Assembly (NCBI RefSeq): GCF_009601685.2
Contig: NZ_CP045701.2
Coordinates: 4,340,001-4,404,000 of the forward strand
Length of the DNA stretch: 64,000 nt
Origin: Pseudomonas brassicacearum
Lineage (GTDB): Bacteria; Pseudomonadota; Gammaproteobacteria; Pseudomonadales; Pseudomonadaceae
Direction: 5' to 3'
Of the stretch, positions 1 through 8,403 are shown piece by piece; within the stretch, counting starts at the first letter, position 1; every line of letters begins with the position of its first letter. Under the pieces are notes generated by a model. It did not search any database and was not told the DNA's origin. It saw only the letters and a program-made list of their open reading frames with translations. The translations under genes and the position numbers were made by a program.

Positions 1-35
1 CGATCACATTCTGTCCTGACCCAGGAGGGCAAAAC

Positions 36-965
36 ATGTTGGTGTTGTGGGTAGTCCTTGCCGTGTTTATCGCTTGGAGCTGGTTGACGTATCCAGGTAT
101 CGGCCATGTGCTGTATGACATGGGCATGGCGCTGGAGGCACGTCTCTACCGGTTGCACAAGATCACCGTCCCCATCAGCGAGATGACCGTGTCGACCTGG
201 CAAGGCGGGCCCTATGAAGCGTCCGGTAGCATCCTGATGCTGCATGGCTACAGCGCCGACAAGAACCTCTGGCTGCGCTTTGCCCGGCATTTTGTCGACG
301 ACTACCGGGTGGTGGTGCCCGACCTGGCCGGCCATGGCGAAACCGGCTTCAAGGCCGGCGGCGGCTATGACATCCCGACCCAGGCCCGGCGGGTCATCGA
401 GTTGCTCGATGCCTGTGGCCTGGACAAGGTCCATGTGATCGGCAATTCCATGGGCGGCTACCTCGCCGCATGGCTGGCGGCCACGTCGCCCGAGCGCGTG
501 CTGACCCTTGCGCTGATCGATCCGGCCGGCGTCACCGCGCCCCAGGCCAGCGACATGGAACGCCACCTGGCCGCCGGACATAACCCGTTCCTCGTCGACT
601 CGCGGGACGATTTCGCGCCGTTCTACGCAATGACCATGGCCTCCCCGCCCTGGGTGCCCAGCGTGGTGCTGGCGGCAATGGCCGAACGTTACGAACAGCG
701 CCGCGATGAACTGGCGGAGATCTTCGTCGACTTTCGCGCCAGCCCGCCGATGGAACCGCGCCTGGCCGACATTAGCGCTCCATCGCTGCTACTCTGGGGT
801 CGCAAGGACCGGCTGATCGACGTCAGCAGCGTGCCGGTGTGGAGCAAGGGCATCGCCGACTTGCGGGTGGAAATCTGGGACGGTATCGGCCACATGCCGA
901 TGGTGGAACGACCGGGAAAAACCGCGGCGCTGTATCGGGAGTTTCTCAACGGGTTGAGGCAGTGA
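36..965 (+). CDS. Alpha/beta hydrolase, lipase/esterase-like, membrane anchored
   Basis: A 309-residue alpha/beta hydrolase, probably an esterase or lipase. A hydrophobic N-terminal stretch (about residues 2-18) should anchor it in the inner membrane or act as an uncleaved signal. The oxyanion-hole motif LHGYSADK (about residue 69) is followed by the nucleophile elbow GNSMGG, an acid in GRKDRLID and the catalytic His in GIGHMPM near the C terminus, so the triad is complete. The start is an ATG preceded by AGGAGGG at 23-29. It is a single gene, separated by a REP doublet from the glycolate oxidase operon. The substrate cannot be read from the sequence. Confidence 0.85.
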   Translation: MLVLWVVLAVFIAWSWLTYPGIGHVLYDMGMALEARLYRLHKITVPISEMTVSTWQGGPYEASGSILMLHGYSADKNLWLRFARHFVDDYRVVVPDLAGHGETGFKAGGGYDIPTQARRVIELLDACGLDKVHVIGNSMGGYLAAWLAATSPERVLTLALIDPAGVTAPQASDMERHLAAGHNPFLVDSRDDFAPFYAMTMASPPWVPSVVLAAMAERYEQRRDELAEIFVDFRASPPMEPRLADISAPSLLLWGRKDRLIDVSSVPVWSKGIADLRVEIWDGIGHMPMVERPGKTAALYREFLNGLRQ

Positions 966-996
966 CGGCGATGCAAAAATAACAAAATGAACCCCC

Positions 997-1090
997 ATGT
1001 GGGAGCGAGCTTGCTCGCGATAGCGGTGACACATTCAACATGGATGCAAGCTGCCCCACCGCCATCGCGAGCAAGCTCGCTCCCACAGGG
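997..1090. repeat. REP doublet (inverted pair)
   Basis: Two inverted copies of the GTGGGAGCGAGCTTGCTCGC palindrome flank a spacer of about 40 bases. This is the REP/REPIN arrangement common in Pseudomonas. It lies between the hydrolase and glcD. Confidence 0.85.
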
Positions 1091-1119
1091 ATTCGAGCCG
1101 ACCCAGAGGTATCGACTTC

Positions 1120-2619
1120 ATGAACATCCTCTACGACGAACACCTCGACGGCCCCTTGCCCAAGGTGGACAAACAGGCCCTGCTTCAAGCCTTGCAGGCA
1201 CAGGTTCCAGACCTGGACATCCTGCACCTGGAAGAAGACCTCAAGCCCTACGAATGCGATGGCCTGTCGGCCTACCGCTCCACGCCGCTGCTGGTGGTCT
1301 TGCCCAGGCGCGTCGAGCAGGTGCAAGCGCTGCTCAAGCTCTGCCATGGGCAGAATGTGCCGGTGGTCGCCAGGGGTGCCGGGACCGGTTTGTCCGGCGG
1401 CGCCCTGCCCCTGGCAAGCGGCGTGTTGCTGGTGATGGCGCGGTTCAACCAGATCCTGCACATCGACCCCGACGCCCGCACCGCGCGGCTTCAGCCAGGG
1501 GTACGCAACCTGGCGATTTCCCAGGCGGCGGCACCGTTCGGGCTGTATTACGCGCCGGATCCCTCGTCGCAGATCGCCTGCTCCATCGGCGGCAATGTCG
1601 CGGAAAACGCCGGCGGCGTGCACTGCCTCAAGTATGGCCTGACGGTGCATAACCTGTTGAAGCTGGAAATCCTCACCGTCGAAGGCGAACGCCTGACCCT
1701 GGGCAGCGAAGCCCTGGATTCGCCGGGCCTGGACCTGCTGGCGCTGTTCACCGGTTCCGAAGGCTTGCTGGGGGTGATCACCGAAGTGACAGTCAAACTG
1801 CTGCCCAGGCCCCAGGTCGCCAAGGTGTTGCTGGCCAGTTTCGATTCGGTGGACAAGGCCGGGCGGGCGGTGGCCGACATCATCGCCGCCGGCATCATTC
1901 CCGGTGGCCTGGAAATGATGGACAACCTGGCGATCCGCGCCGCCGAGGACTTCATCCACGCCGGCTATCCGGTGGAGGCCGAAGCGATCCTGCTGTGTGA
2001 ACTGGACGGGGTCGAGGCCGATGTCCATGACGATTGCGAACGGGTCCGCCAGGTGTTGGAGCAGGCCGGTGCCACCGAGGTGCGTCAGGCGCGGGACGAA
2101 GCCGAGCGGCTGCGCTTCTGGGCCGGGCGCAAGAACGCCTTCCCGGCGGTGGGCCGCCTGGCGCCGGATTATTACTGCATGGACGGCACCATCCCGCGAC
2201 GCGCCTTGCCCGAGGTACTGCAGCGCATCGCCAGCCTCGGTGCCGAACATGGCCTGCGCGTCGCCAACGTCTTTCACGCCGGCGACGGCAACATGCACCC
2301 GCTGATCCTGTTCGATGCCAACCAGCCCGGCGAACTGGAGCGCGCCGAAACCCTGGGCGGAAAAATCCTCGAACTGTGTGTCCAGGTGGGCGGCAGCATC
2401 ACTGGCGAACACGGTGTCGGCCGGGAAAAAATCAATCAGATGTGCACGCAATTCAACAGCAACGAACTGAACCTGTTCCACGCGGTAAAAGCAGCGTTCG
2501 ATCCCAAAGGTCTGCTCAACCCCGGCAAGAACATCCCCACCCTGCACCGCTGCGCCGAATTCGGTGCCATGCACATCCATGGCGGGCAACTGCCGTTTCC
2601 TGAACTGGAGCGTTTCTGA
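1120..2619 (+). CDS. glcD: Glycolate oxidase subunit GlcD (FAD-linked)
   Basis: The 499-residue FAD subunit of membrane-associated glycolate oxidase, which oxidises glycolate to glyoxylate and passes electrons through GlcF to the quinone pool. The FAD_binding_4 region shows ARGAGTGLSGG (about residues 85-95), SIGGNVAENAGG and GSEGLLGVITE. The FAD-oxidase C-terminal domain shows NVFHAGDGNMHP and GEHGVGREK, which hold the metal and substrate-binding His residues of the family. Its length matches GlcD. The stop overlaps the glcE start (TGATG), so translation is likely coupled. The same family includes D-lactate and D-2-hydroxyglutarate dehydrogenases, so an additional substrate is possible. Confidence 0.95.
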   Translation: MNILYDEHLDGPLPKVDKQALLQALQAQVPDLDILHLEEDLKPYECDGLSAYRSTPLLVVLPRRVEQVQALLKLCHGQNVPVVARGAGTGLSGGALPLASGVLLVMARFNQILHIDPDARTARLQPGVRNLAISQAAAPFGLYYAPDPSSQIACSIGGNVAENAGGVHCLKYGLTVHNLLKLEILTVEGERLTLGSEALDSPGLDLLALFTGSEGLLGVITEVTVKLLPRPQVAKVLLASFDSVDKAGRAVADIIAAGIIPGGLEMMDNLAIRAAEDFIHAGYPVEAEAILLCELDGVEADVHDDCERVRQVLEQAGATEVRQARDEAERLRFWAGRKNAFPAVGRLAPDYYCMDGTIPRRALPEVLQRIASLGAEHGLRVANVFHAGDGNMHPLILFDANQPGELERAETLGGKILELCVQVGGSITGEHGVGREKINQMCTQFNSNELNLFHAVKAAFDPKGLLNPGKNIPTLHRCAEFGAMHIHGGQLPFPELERF

Positions 2620-3677
2620 TGAGCCGCGAAGCCGACCAGGACGCCAGCGACCTGCTGCTCGCACAGGTCAATCGCGCACGGGCCGACGCCACGCCGCTGC
2701 GCATCCAGGGTTCGAACAGCAAGGCTTTCCTGGGGCGCGAAGTGGCCGGCGAAGTGCTGGACACCCGCGTGCATCGGGGCATCGTCCACTATGACCCCAC
2801 CGAACTGGTCATCACGGCCCGGGCCGGCACCCCGCTGCGGGAACTGCTTGGCGCCCTGGACGCTGCGGGGCAACGACTGCCCTGCGAACCGCCAGCATTT
2901 GGCGACGACGCCACGGTCGGCGGCATGGTCGCCGCCGGGCTGTCGGGGCCGCGTCGCCCATGGGCCGGTTCGGTGCGCGACTTCGTCTTGGGCACGCGCC
3001 TGATCAGTGGCCACGGCACGTTGCTACGCTTCGGCGGCGAGGTGATGAAAAACGTCGCCGGCTACGACCTGTCGCGCCTGTTGGCTGGCAGCTTCGGTTG
3101 CCTGGGGGTGATCACCGAAGTCTCCTTGAAGGTCCTGCCCAAGCCCCGTCACAGCCTGAGTATCCGCCTGGAACTGGACAGCACCGAGGCCCTGGAAAAA
3201 CTCGCCGAATGGGGCCGACAACCCTTGCCCATCAGCGCCGCCAGCCATGACGGCAACTGCCTGCACCTGCGCCTGGAGGGTGGCGAAGGCTCGGTCAGCG
3301 CCGCTCATCAGCGTTTCGGTGGCGAGGTGATCGACGATCAATACTGGACGGCACTCAACGAACATCAACTGGCCTTCTTCGATGAAGGCTTGCCGCTGTG
3401 GCGCCTGTCGTTACCCAACCATACCGGGCCGCTCACCCTGCCCGGCGCGCAACTGATCGACTGGGCCGGCGCTCAACGCTGGTTGAAAACCGAGGCCGAC
3501 ACGGTGCAGGCCCTGGCCCATGAAGTCGGCGGCCATGCCACCTGCTATCGTCAGGGTGCCAGCGACACACCGTTCCAGCCACTGGCCCCGGCACTGCTGC
3601 GCTATCACCGGCAACTCAAGGCCCAGCTCGATCCCCTGGGGCTGTTCAATCCTGGTCGAATGTACCCGGAGTTATAG
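2619..3677 (+). CDS. glcE: Glycolate oxidase subunit GlcE
   Basis: A 352-residue FAD-binding subunit of glycolate oxidase, a shortened relative of GlcD. The FAD-binding segment is visible as ITARAGTPLREL, DDATVGGMVAAGLSGP and LAGSFGCLGVITEVSLKV. The protein ends in LFNPGRMYPEL, the usual GlcE C terminus. It overlaps glcD by one base. Its TAG stop lies within the first two bases of a 159-base palindromic element, so insertion happened exactly at the gene end without truncating the protein. Confidence 0.95.
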   Translation: MSREADQDASDLLLAQVNRARADATPLRIQGSNSKAFLGREVAGEVLDTRVHRGIVHYDPTELVITARAGTPLRELLGALDAAGQRLPCEPPAFGDDATVGGMVAAGLSGPRRPWAGSVRDFVLGTRLISGHGTLLRFGGEVMKNVAGYDLSRLLAGSFGCLGVITEVSLKVLPKPRHSLSIRLELDSTEALEKLAEWGRQPLPISAASHDGNCLHLRLEGGEGSVSAAHQRFGGEVIDDQYWTALNEHQLAFFDEGLPLWRLSLPNHTGPLTLPGAQLIDWAGAQRWLKTEADTVQALAHEVGGHATCYRQGASDTPFQPLAPALLRYHRQLKAQLDPLGLFNPGRMYPEL

Positions 3678-3834
3678 TGTCCTGTGTCGCAAATGTGTTC
3701 CTTTTTGACGAGTGGCTGTTGTCGTCAGGCAAGGCGCCGCGACGAGTCATAGCCCGCTATGGCGAGGAGCGGCAACGCAGCATGACGACAACAGACGCCG
3801 TCAAAAAGAAACAGCATTTGTGATACAGGACACT
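3676..3834. repeat. 159-bp MITE-like long palindrome between glcE and glcF
   Basis: The left end AGTGTCCTGT (3676-3685) is the exact inverse of the right end ACAGGACACT (3825-3834). The arms stay complementary inward with few mismatches (CGCAAATG/CATTTGTG, CTTTTTGACG/CGTCAAAAAG, CTGTTGTCGTCA/TGACGACAACAG). The whole unit can fold into one long hairpin, has no coding potential and looks like a non-autonomous mobile repeat. It supplies the only Shine-Dalgarno-like AGGA (3827-3830) in front of glcF. Confidence 0.75.
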
Positions 3835-3838
3835 ACCT

Positions 3839-5059
3839 ATGCAGACCCGTTTTAGCGACCAAGCCAGAAATCTGCCCCGCGCCGAAGAAGCCGAACGCAT
3901 CCTGCGCAGTTGCGTGCATTGCGGCTTCTGCAATGCCACCTGTCCCACCTACCAATTGCTCGGCGATGAACTGGACGGCCCGCGCGGACGCATCTACCTG
4001 ATCAAGCAAGTGCTCGAAGGCCAGCCAGCGACGGCCAGCACCCAACTGCACCTGGATCGCTGCCTGTCGTGTCGCAACTGCGAGACCACCTGCCCGTCGG
4101 GCGTGGATTATCACAACCTGCTGGACATCGGCCGGGCGGTGGTCGACCAAGCCGTGCCGCGCCCCGCCAGCCAACGTGCACTGCGCCTGGGGCTGCGCAG
4201 CCTGGCCGCCAGTCCCGAGCGGTTCAAGACCCTGCTGCGCCTTGGGGCGATCTTCCGTCCGTTGCTGCCGGCGAACCTGAGCGCCAAGTTGCCCCACCCC
4301 TCCCCAGCCCACCGCGAACGTCCACCGGTCCGGCATCGGCGCACAGTGTTGATGCTCGAAGGCTGCGTGCAACCGGGCCTGTCGCCCAACACCAATACCT
4401 CGGCGGCGCGGGTGCTGGATCGACTCGGCATCAGCGCGATCCCCTGTGCGCAGGCTGGCTGCTGCGGCGCGCTGGATTATCACCTCGACGCCCAGGCCAC
4501 CGGGCTGGACCGCGCCCGACAGAACATCGACGCCTGGTGGCCGCACCTGGAAAACGGTGCCGAAGCCATCGTTCAGACGGCCAGCGGCTGCGGCGCATTC
4601 ATCAAGGACTACGGGCACCTGCTGGAACATGATCCTGGCTATGCCGCCAAGGCCAAACAAGTCAGCGAACGGGCATTGGACCTGGTGCAAGTGCTTGGCA
4701 AGGAGCCGCTGGAACAGATCTGCGCGGCCAGGAACCAGCGCATTGCCGTACATTGCCCCTGCACCTTGCAACACGCGCAGAAACTCGGCGGCAGCATCGA
4801 GGCGCTGCTGACGCGGCTGGGTTTCAACCTCACCGAGGTGCCCGACGGCCATTTGTGTTGCGGCTCGGCCGGCACCTATTCGCTGACCCAGCCTGCCCTG
4901 GCGCGGCAATTGCGCGACAACCGCCTCAATGCGCTGGAAAGCGGCCAACCGGAGCTGATCGTCACCGCCAACGTCGGCTGCCAGCACCACCTCGACGGTG
5001 CCGGTCGCACGCCCGTGCGGCACTGGATCGAGCTGGTGGATCAGTCCCTGGCAGAATGA
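3839..5059 (+). CDS. glcF: Glycolate oxidase iron-sulfur subunit GlcF
   Basis: A 406-residue iron-sulfur subunit that links GlcDE to the membrane quinones. Two ferredoxin-type clusters are complete: C25-C28-C31-C35 (CVHCGFCNATC) and C75-C78-C81-C85 (CLSCRNCETTC). Two CCG-type half-domains follow (AGCCGALDYH and HLCCGSAGTYS), as in heterodisulfide-reductase-like GlcF proteins. It is third in the operon but separated from glcE by the MITE-like palindrome; the ATG at 3839 has only a weak AGGA upstream, derived from that element. The catalytic sequence looks intact. Confidence 0.95.
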   Translation: MQTRFSDQARNLPRAEEAERILRSCVHCGFCNATCPTYQLLGDELDGPRGRIYLIKQVLEGQPATASTQLHLDRCLSCRNCETTCPSGVDYHNLLDIGRAVVDQAVPRPASQRALRLGLRSLAASPERFKTLLRLGAIFRPLLPANLSAKLPHPSPAHRERPPVRHRRTVLMLEGCVQPGLSPNTNTSAARVLDRLGISAIPCAQAGCCGALDYHLDAQATGLDRARQNIDAWWPHLENGAEAIVQTASGCGAFIKDYGHLLEHDPGYAAKAKQVSERALDLVQVLGKEPLEQICAARNQRIAVHCPCTLQHAQKLGGSIEALLTRLGFNLTEVPDGHLCCGSAGTYSLTQPALARQLRDNRLNALESGQPELIVTANVGCQHHLDGAGRTPVRHWIELVDQSLAE

Positions 5060-5147
5060 AGTCCTGAAGATTCTTCGTTTGCCGGGGCCGGCGAAGGCTG
5101 CGATCTTTCGTCCAACTTTCCCACAGCCCTCGCCAGGAATTCTCACG

Positions 5148-6524
5148 ATGAGCTTCGTCAGCCCCGACCTGATCCGCCAACGCTTCTCCAGGGCGATGTC
5201 CGACATGTACCGCGACGAGGTGCCGCTGTATGGCGCCCTGATGAAGCTGGTGGAGCACACCAACGCCCAAGTGCTGGCCGCAGACCCGGCCTTGGCCGCA
5301 CACCTGCGCAGCACCGGCGAGCTCGAGCGCCTGGACCTGGAACGCCACGGTGCGATCCGCGTCGGCACCGCCGCCGAGCTGGCGACCCTGGGGCGTCTAT
5401 TCGCGGTCATGGGCATGCAGCCGGTGGGCTACTACGACCTCACGCCAGCCGGGGTGCCGGTGCATTCCACCGCTTTCCGCGCTGTGCACGAAAGCGCGTT
5501 GCAGGTTAGCCCGTTCCGGGTGTTTACCTCGCTGCTGCGCCTGGAACTGATCGAGAACGCCGAGCTTCGGGCCTTTGCCGAGTCGGTGTTGGACAAACGC
5601 CGGATCTTTACCCCCCGCGCCCTTGAGCTCATTGACCTGGCCGAACGCCAGGGCGGCCTGACCGAGGCCCAGGCTGAGGACTTCGTCCTACAGGCCCTGG
5701 AAACCTTTCGCTGGCACCACAGCGCCACCGTCACCGCCGAACAGTACCGGCAACTGAGCGCCCAACATCGTCTGATCGCCGACGTGGTGGCGTTCAAGGG
5801 CCCGCACATCAATCACCTGACACCGCGCACCCTGGACATCGACATCGTCCAGGCCCGGATGCCGGCGCACGGCATTACTCCCAAGGCCGTGATCGAAGGC
5901 CCACCCCGCCGCCAATGCCCGATCCTGCTGCGCCAGACCAGTTTCAAGGCGCTCGACGAGCCCGTCGCCTTCACCGACCAGCCCCAGACCCAAGGCAGCC
6001 ACAGCGCCCGCTTCGGCGAAATCGAACAACGTGGCGCGGCCCTCACGCCCAAGGGCCGCGCGCTCTACGATCAATTGCTGAACGCCGCGCGCGACGCGCT
6101 GGGGGAGTTTCCCAACGAAGCCAACGCCGAACGCTACAACCGGTTGATGACCGAACACTTTGTTGAATTCCCTGACAACCACGACGAACTGCGCCGACAG
6201 GCATTGGCGTACTTCCGCTATTTCGTCACGCCCGAGGGCCTCGCCGACAAGGGCACCCTCGAGCAAGCCGTCTCCCTGGAGCACTTGCTCGAGCAGCAAT
6301 ACCTGCGCGCCGAACCCTTGGTGTACGAGGACTTCCTGCCTGTCAGCGCCGCCGGCATCTTCCAGTCGAACCTCGGCGATGCCGCCCAGAGTCACTATGC
6401 CGGCCAGTCCAATCGCCAGGCCTTCGAAGAGGCGCTGGGGCGAGCGACCATCGATGAACTGGGGCTGTATGCCCAGACGCAACAGCGCTCCATCGATGAG
6501 TGCAGGGCTGCATTGGGCGTGTAG
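5148..6524 (+). CDS. hglS: 2-oxoadipate dioxygenase/decarboxylase (HglS/YdcJ, DUF1338)
   Basis: A 458-residue member of the DUF1338/YdcJ family. The characterised Pseudomonas putida enzyme HglS converts 2-oxoadipate to D-2-hydroxyglutarate in D-lysine catabolism, using Fe(II). The family metal and substrate motif H-x3-R is seen at H67-R71 (ERHGAIR), the second His lies in GPHINHLT, and the Glu ligand is probably in FGEIEQRG. The ATG at 5148 has AGGA about ten bases upstream; an upstream in-frame extension to 4998 would overlap glcF and lacks family similarity. It follows glcF by about 90 bases on the same strand, so cotranscription with glcDEF is plausible. Confidence 0.9.
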   Translation: MSFVSPDLIRQRFSRAMSDMYRDEVPLYGALMKLVEHTNAQVLAADPALAAHLRSTGELERLDLERHGAIRVGTAAELATLGRLFAVMGMQPVGYYDLTPAGVPVHSTAFRAVHESALQVSPFRVFTSLLRLELIENAELRAFAESVLDKRRIFTPRALELIDLAERQGGLTEAQAEDFVLQALETFRWHHSATVTAEQYRQLSAQHRLIADVVAFKGPHINHLTPRTLDIDIVQARMPAHGITPKAVIEGPPRRQCPILLRQTSFKALDEPVAFTDQPQTQGSHSARFGEIEQRGAALTPKGRALYDQLLNAARDALGEFPNEANAERYNRLMTEHFVEFPDNHDELRRQALAYFRYFVTPEGLADKGTLEQAVSLEHLLEQQYLRAEPLVYEDFLPVSAAGIFQSNLGDAAQSHYAGQSNRQAFEEALGRATIDELGLYAQTQQRSIDECRAALGV

Positions 6525-6739
6525 GAACAAGCTGAAGGATAAAGCGGCAAGAAGCTGCATAACCGGCGTGCCGCGCGGCGCGCCTTCATCGACCACGCTA
6601 CCTGGCTATCGCGGCGTTCGGTCAAGCCGCGAGGAGCTGCAAGGCGCCGGGCAAACCTTTGTGCGCTTTCTTGCCTGCCTGGAAGGAATAACCGCCCGAC
6701 AACGCATCAACTTATTGATATATATAGTTTTTTTAAAAA

Positions 6740-6755
6740 TGGCATAGCTCTTGAT
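6740..6755 (+). promoter_or_regulatory. Possible sigma-54 promoter upstream of hcp
   Basis: TGGCATAGCTCTTGAT resembles the sigma-54 -24/-12 element (TGGCAC-N5-TTGC) with correct spacing. The usually invariant C of the -12 GC is A here, so the match is imperfect. A T/A-rich tract (6714-6738) lies just upstream and the hcp start is about 70 bases downstream. Nothing else was recognised in 6525-6823. Confidence 0.3.
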
Positions 6756-6823
6756 AACCGTCAGGCCACCTCGGGGCGACTCCCGTCCCAGGTCCTATCG
6801 TTATCCAGGAAGGAGAGCATCCA

Positions 6824-7342
6824 TTGGCAACTCCCGCATACATGTCCGTTGAGGGCTACAAACAAGGTCTGATCACTGCCGGTGCGTTTACCGCCGATTC
6901 AGTGGGCAACACCTACCAAGAGGGTCATGAAGACCAGGTCATGGTGCAAGCTTTCGAGCACCAAGTGACCATCCCTCGCGATCCCCAGTCCGGTCAGCCA
7001 ACCAGCCAGCGCATACACAAACCCCTGATCATCACCAAGGTATTCGATAAAGCTTCGCCACTGCTGCAGGTCGCCCTAACGAGCGGCGAACGGCTGAAGG
7101 AGGTCAAGATCCAGTGGTACCGCACTTCGGCAGCAGGCACCCAGGAGCACTACTACACCACCACGTTGGAGGACGCGATCATCGTTGATATCAAGGACTA
7201 CATGCGCAACTGCCAGGACCCAGAGAACGCACACTTCACCCATCTCGAAGACGTGCACTTCACATATCGCAAAATCACCTGGACCCACGAAGTCAGCGGC
7301 ACCTCGGGCTCCGATGACTGGCGCTCACCGGTCGCTGGTTGA
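6824..7342 (+). CDS. hcp: Type VI secretion system Hcp protein
   Basis: A 172-residue Hcp-family protein, the ring subunit that stacks into the T6SS inner tube and carries small effectors. Typical features are the N-terminal AYMSVEG, the central HKPLIITKVFDKASPLL, and the C-terminal VHFTYRKITWTHEVSGTSGSDDW. The start is TTG with a strong upstream AGGAAGGAGAG (6808-6818); the next ATG would cut the conserved first strand. No other T6SS structural gene, VgrG or obvious effector lies beside it, so it is an orphan that presumably serves an apparatus encoded elsewhere. Confidence 0.93.
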   Translation: MATPAYMSVEGYKQGLITAGAFTADSVGNTYQEGHEDQVMVQAFEHQVTIPRDPQSGQPTSQRIHKPLIITKVFDKASPLLQVALTSGERLKEVKIQWYRTSAAGTQEHYYTTTLEDAIIVDIKDYMRNCQDPENAHFTHLEDVHFTYRKITWTHEVSGTSGSDDWRSPVAG

Positions 7343-7427
7343 ATCTGAGGCAGCCACTCACGCATCGGCCCGCTCTGCGGGTCGATGTGCCGTTGAAAAT
7401 AATCGATAGTTGTTGATTCAGGGCGGT

Positions 7428-7490
7428 GTTCGCCCAGTGCGATGGCCTCGGCAATCCATGCACTGGTAAAGAGCCTGACACTGGGCGAAC
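7428..7490. repeat. 12-bp inverted repeat downstream of hcp
   Basis: GTTCGCCCAGTG (7428-7439) and its exact inverse CACTGGGCGAAC (7479-7490) are separated by 39 bases. There is no T-tract, so it is a poor intrinsic terminator. Function unknown. Confidence 0.6.
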
Positions 7491-7581
7491 GGGCACAATA
7501 ATAATCGAACTTTTAGAATATGTCCGTGAGCCTGTTTAAATAATTATTCATCGTTGCAACTATCGCGCTCAGGATCTGTAC

Positions 7582-7720
7582 GAGCTGTAGGAGCTGTAGG
7601 AGCTGTAGGAGCTGTAGGAGCTGTCGAGTGCAACGAGGCTGCGATCTTTCCCCAGATACTTGAATCTCAAGCGAAAGATCAAAAGATCGCAGCCTCGTTG
7701 CACTCGGCAGCTCCTACACA
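7582..7720. repeat. 9-bp tandem repeat joined to a long palindromic repeat
   Basis: Four perfect copies and one degenerate copy of GAGCTGTAG run from 7582 to 7626. They lead into a palindrome whose arms contain CGAGTGCAACGAGGCTGCGATC and its inverse, ending in CAGCTCCTAC. A second copy of the same palindrome lies near 33.1 kb. The rest of 7343-7876 holds no supported gene; 7790-7860 is AT-rich. Confidence 0.75.
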
Positions 7721-7876
7721 GCGTGCACACAACGCCTGCGTAGCCAGGGTTTGGGGGGCTGCGTATAGCTGTACAAATAGTTATACAAAACATGGACAAG
7801 TAGACAAAGTTATCGACAAAACAAAATTAAACAGTCCTGAAAAACTCTTTTTTAATACCCGTCGACGTGACGTCAT

Positions 7877-8050
7877 TCAGCCACGCCGACCGGTTTTCTG
7901 AGCATCGGTATCCCCTGCCTCAGGGTCGCCGTGCTGTTGTTTGCGCTTGGTCGGGTCATTGGGTCGCAAGGCATCGTTATCGCGTTCCACTTCACCGGGC
8001 AATGCCGGGGCGTCAGGGTTTTTCCGGGTTTGATCGGGACGGTGCTGCAT
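7877..8050 (-). CDS. Small hydrophilic hypothetical protein (57 aa)
   Basis: A 57-residue, highly charged protein beginning MQHRPDQTRKN and ending QKTGRRG. An AAGGAG Shine-Dalgarno lies six bases before the ATG at 8050, which supports real translation. It is rich in Asp, Pro, Lys, Arg and Gln, with no hydrophobic stretch, and is probably disordered. It lies downstream of another small gene on the same strand (46-base gap), with which it may be cotranscribed. No family could be assigned; Pseudomonas genomes carry short proteins of this style but I cannot name it. Confidence 0.6.
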   Translation of the reverse strand: MQHRPDQTRKNPDAPALPGEVERDNDALRPNDPTKRKQQHGDPEAGDTDAQKTGRRG

Positions 8051-8095
8051 GGCGAACTCCTTGAATCTTTCAGGCCTGAGGTCAGGGGTGAGGCG

Positions 8096-8338
8096 TCAGG
8101 CGTCGGGGTCGGCGACTTCTTCAGTGACATTGGCATCCGGGGAACGCTGGTGCAGTTGCTCGGCCTTGGTCTTCAAGGCCTGCCACTGCGCCAGGTCGAT
8201 GGCGCCCTGACCGAACAAGTCATTGGCCACCCGCATCAGCTCGGTGAAGTGAGCATCGGGGGACTGCTGCCAGTAGGCCTTGTCGTCGAACAATCGCTGC
8301 CAATCGGCCAGCGACGGAAGTTTGAGGTCATCGCTCAT
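8096..8338 (-). CDS. Small hypothetical cytosolic protein (80 aa)
   Basis: An 80-residue acidic protein starting MSDDLKLPSLADW. The ATG at 8338 is preferred over the in-frame ATG at 8362 because AGGAG (8345-8349) sits six bases upstream of it. It looks predominantly helical (WQRLFDDKAYW, FTELMRVANDLFG, WQALKTKAEQL) with no signal or membrane segment. The gene precedes the 57-residue gene on the same strand. Function is not recognised. Confidence 0.65.
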   Translation of the reverse strand: MSDDLKLPSLADWQRLFDDKAYWQQSPDAHFTELMRVANDLFGQGAIDLAQWQALKTKAEQLHQRSPDANVTEEVADPDA

Positions 8339-8403
8339 GACGGGCTCCTGCGAGACATTCATAAGCTATGAGGGTCGACGTTCGCGGGGAGTTCCGGCGA
8401 TTC

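Noticed and set aside
946..2664. A 572-codon open frame antisense to glcD
   Set aside because: It is the mirror of a high-GC coding gene, has no family similarity or ribosome site, and glcD is unmistakable on the other strand.
3833..5416. A 527-codon open frame antisense to glcF
   Set aside because: Shadow frame; glcF on the plus strand has complete iron-sulfur motifs.
7554..7901. A 115-codon plus-strand frame over the 9-bp tandem repeat
   Set aside because: It translates repeat DNA (GAVGAVGAV) and palindrome arms; no ribosome site and no protein-like composition.
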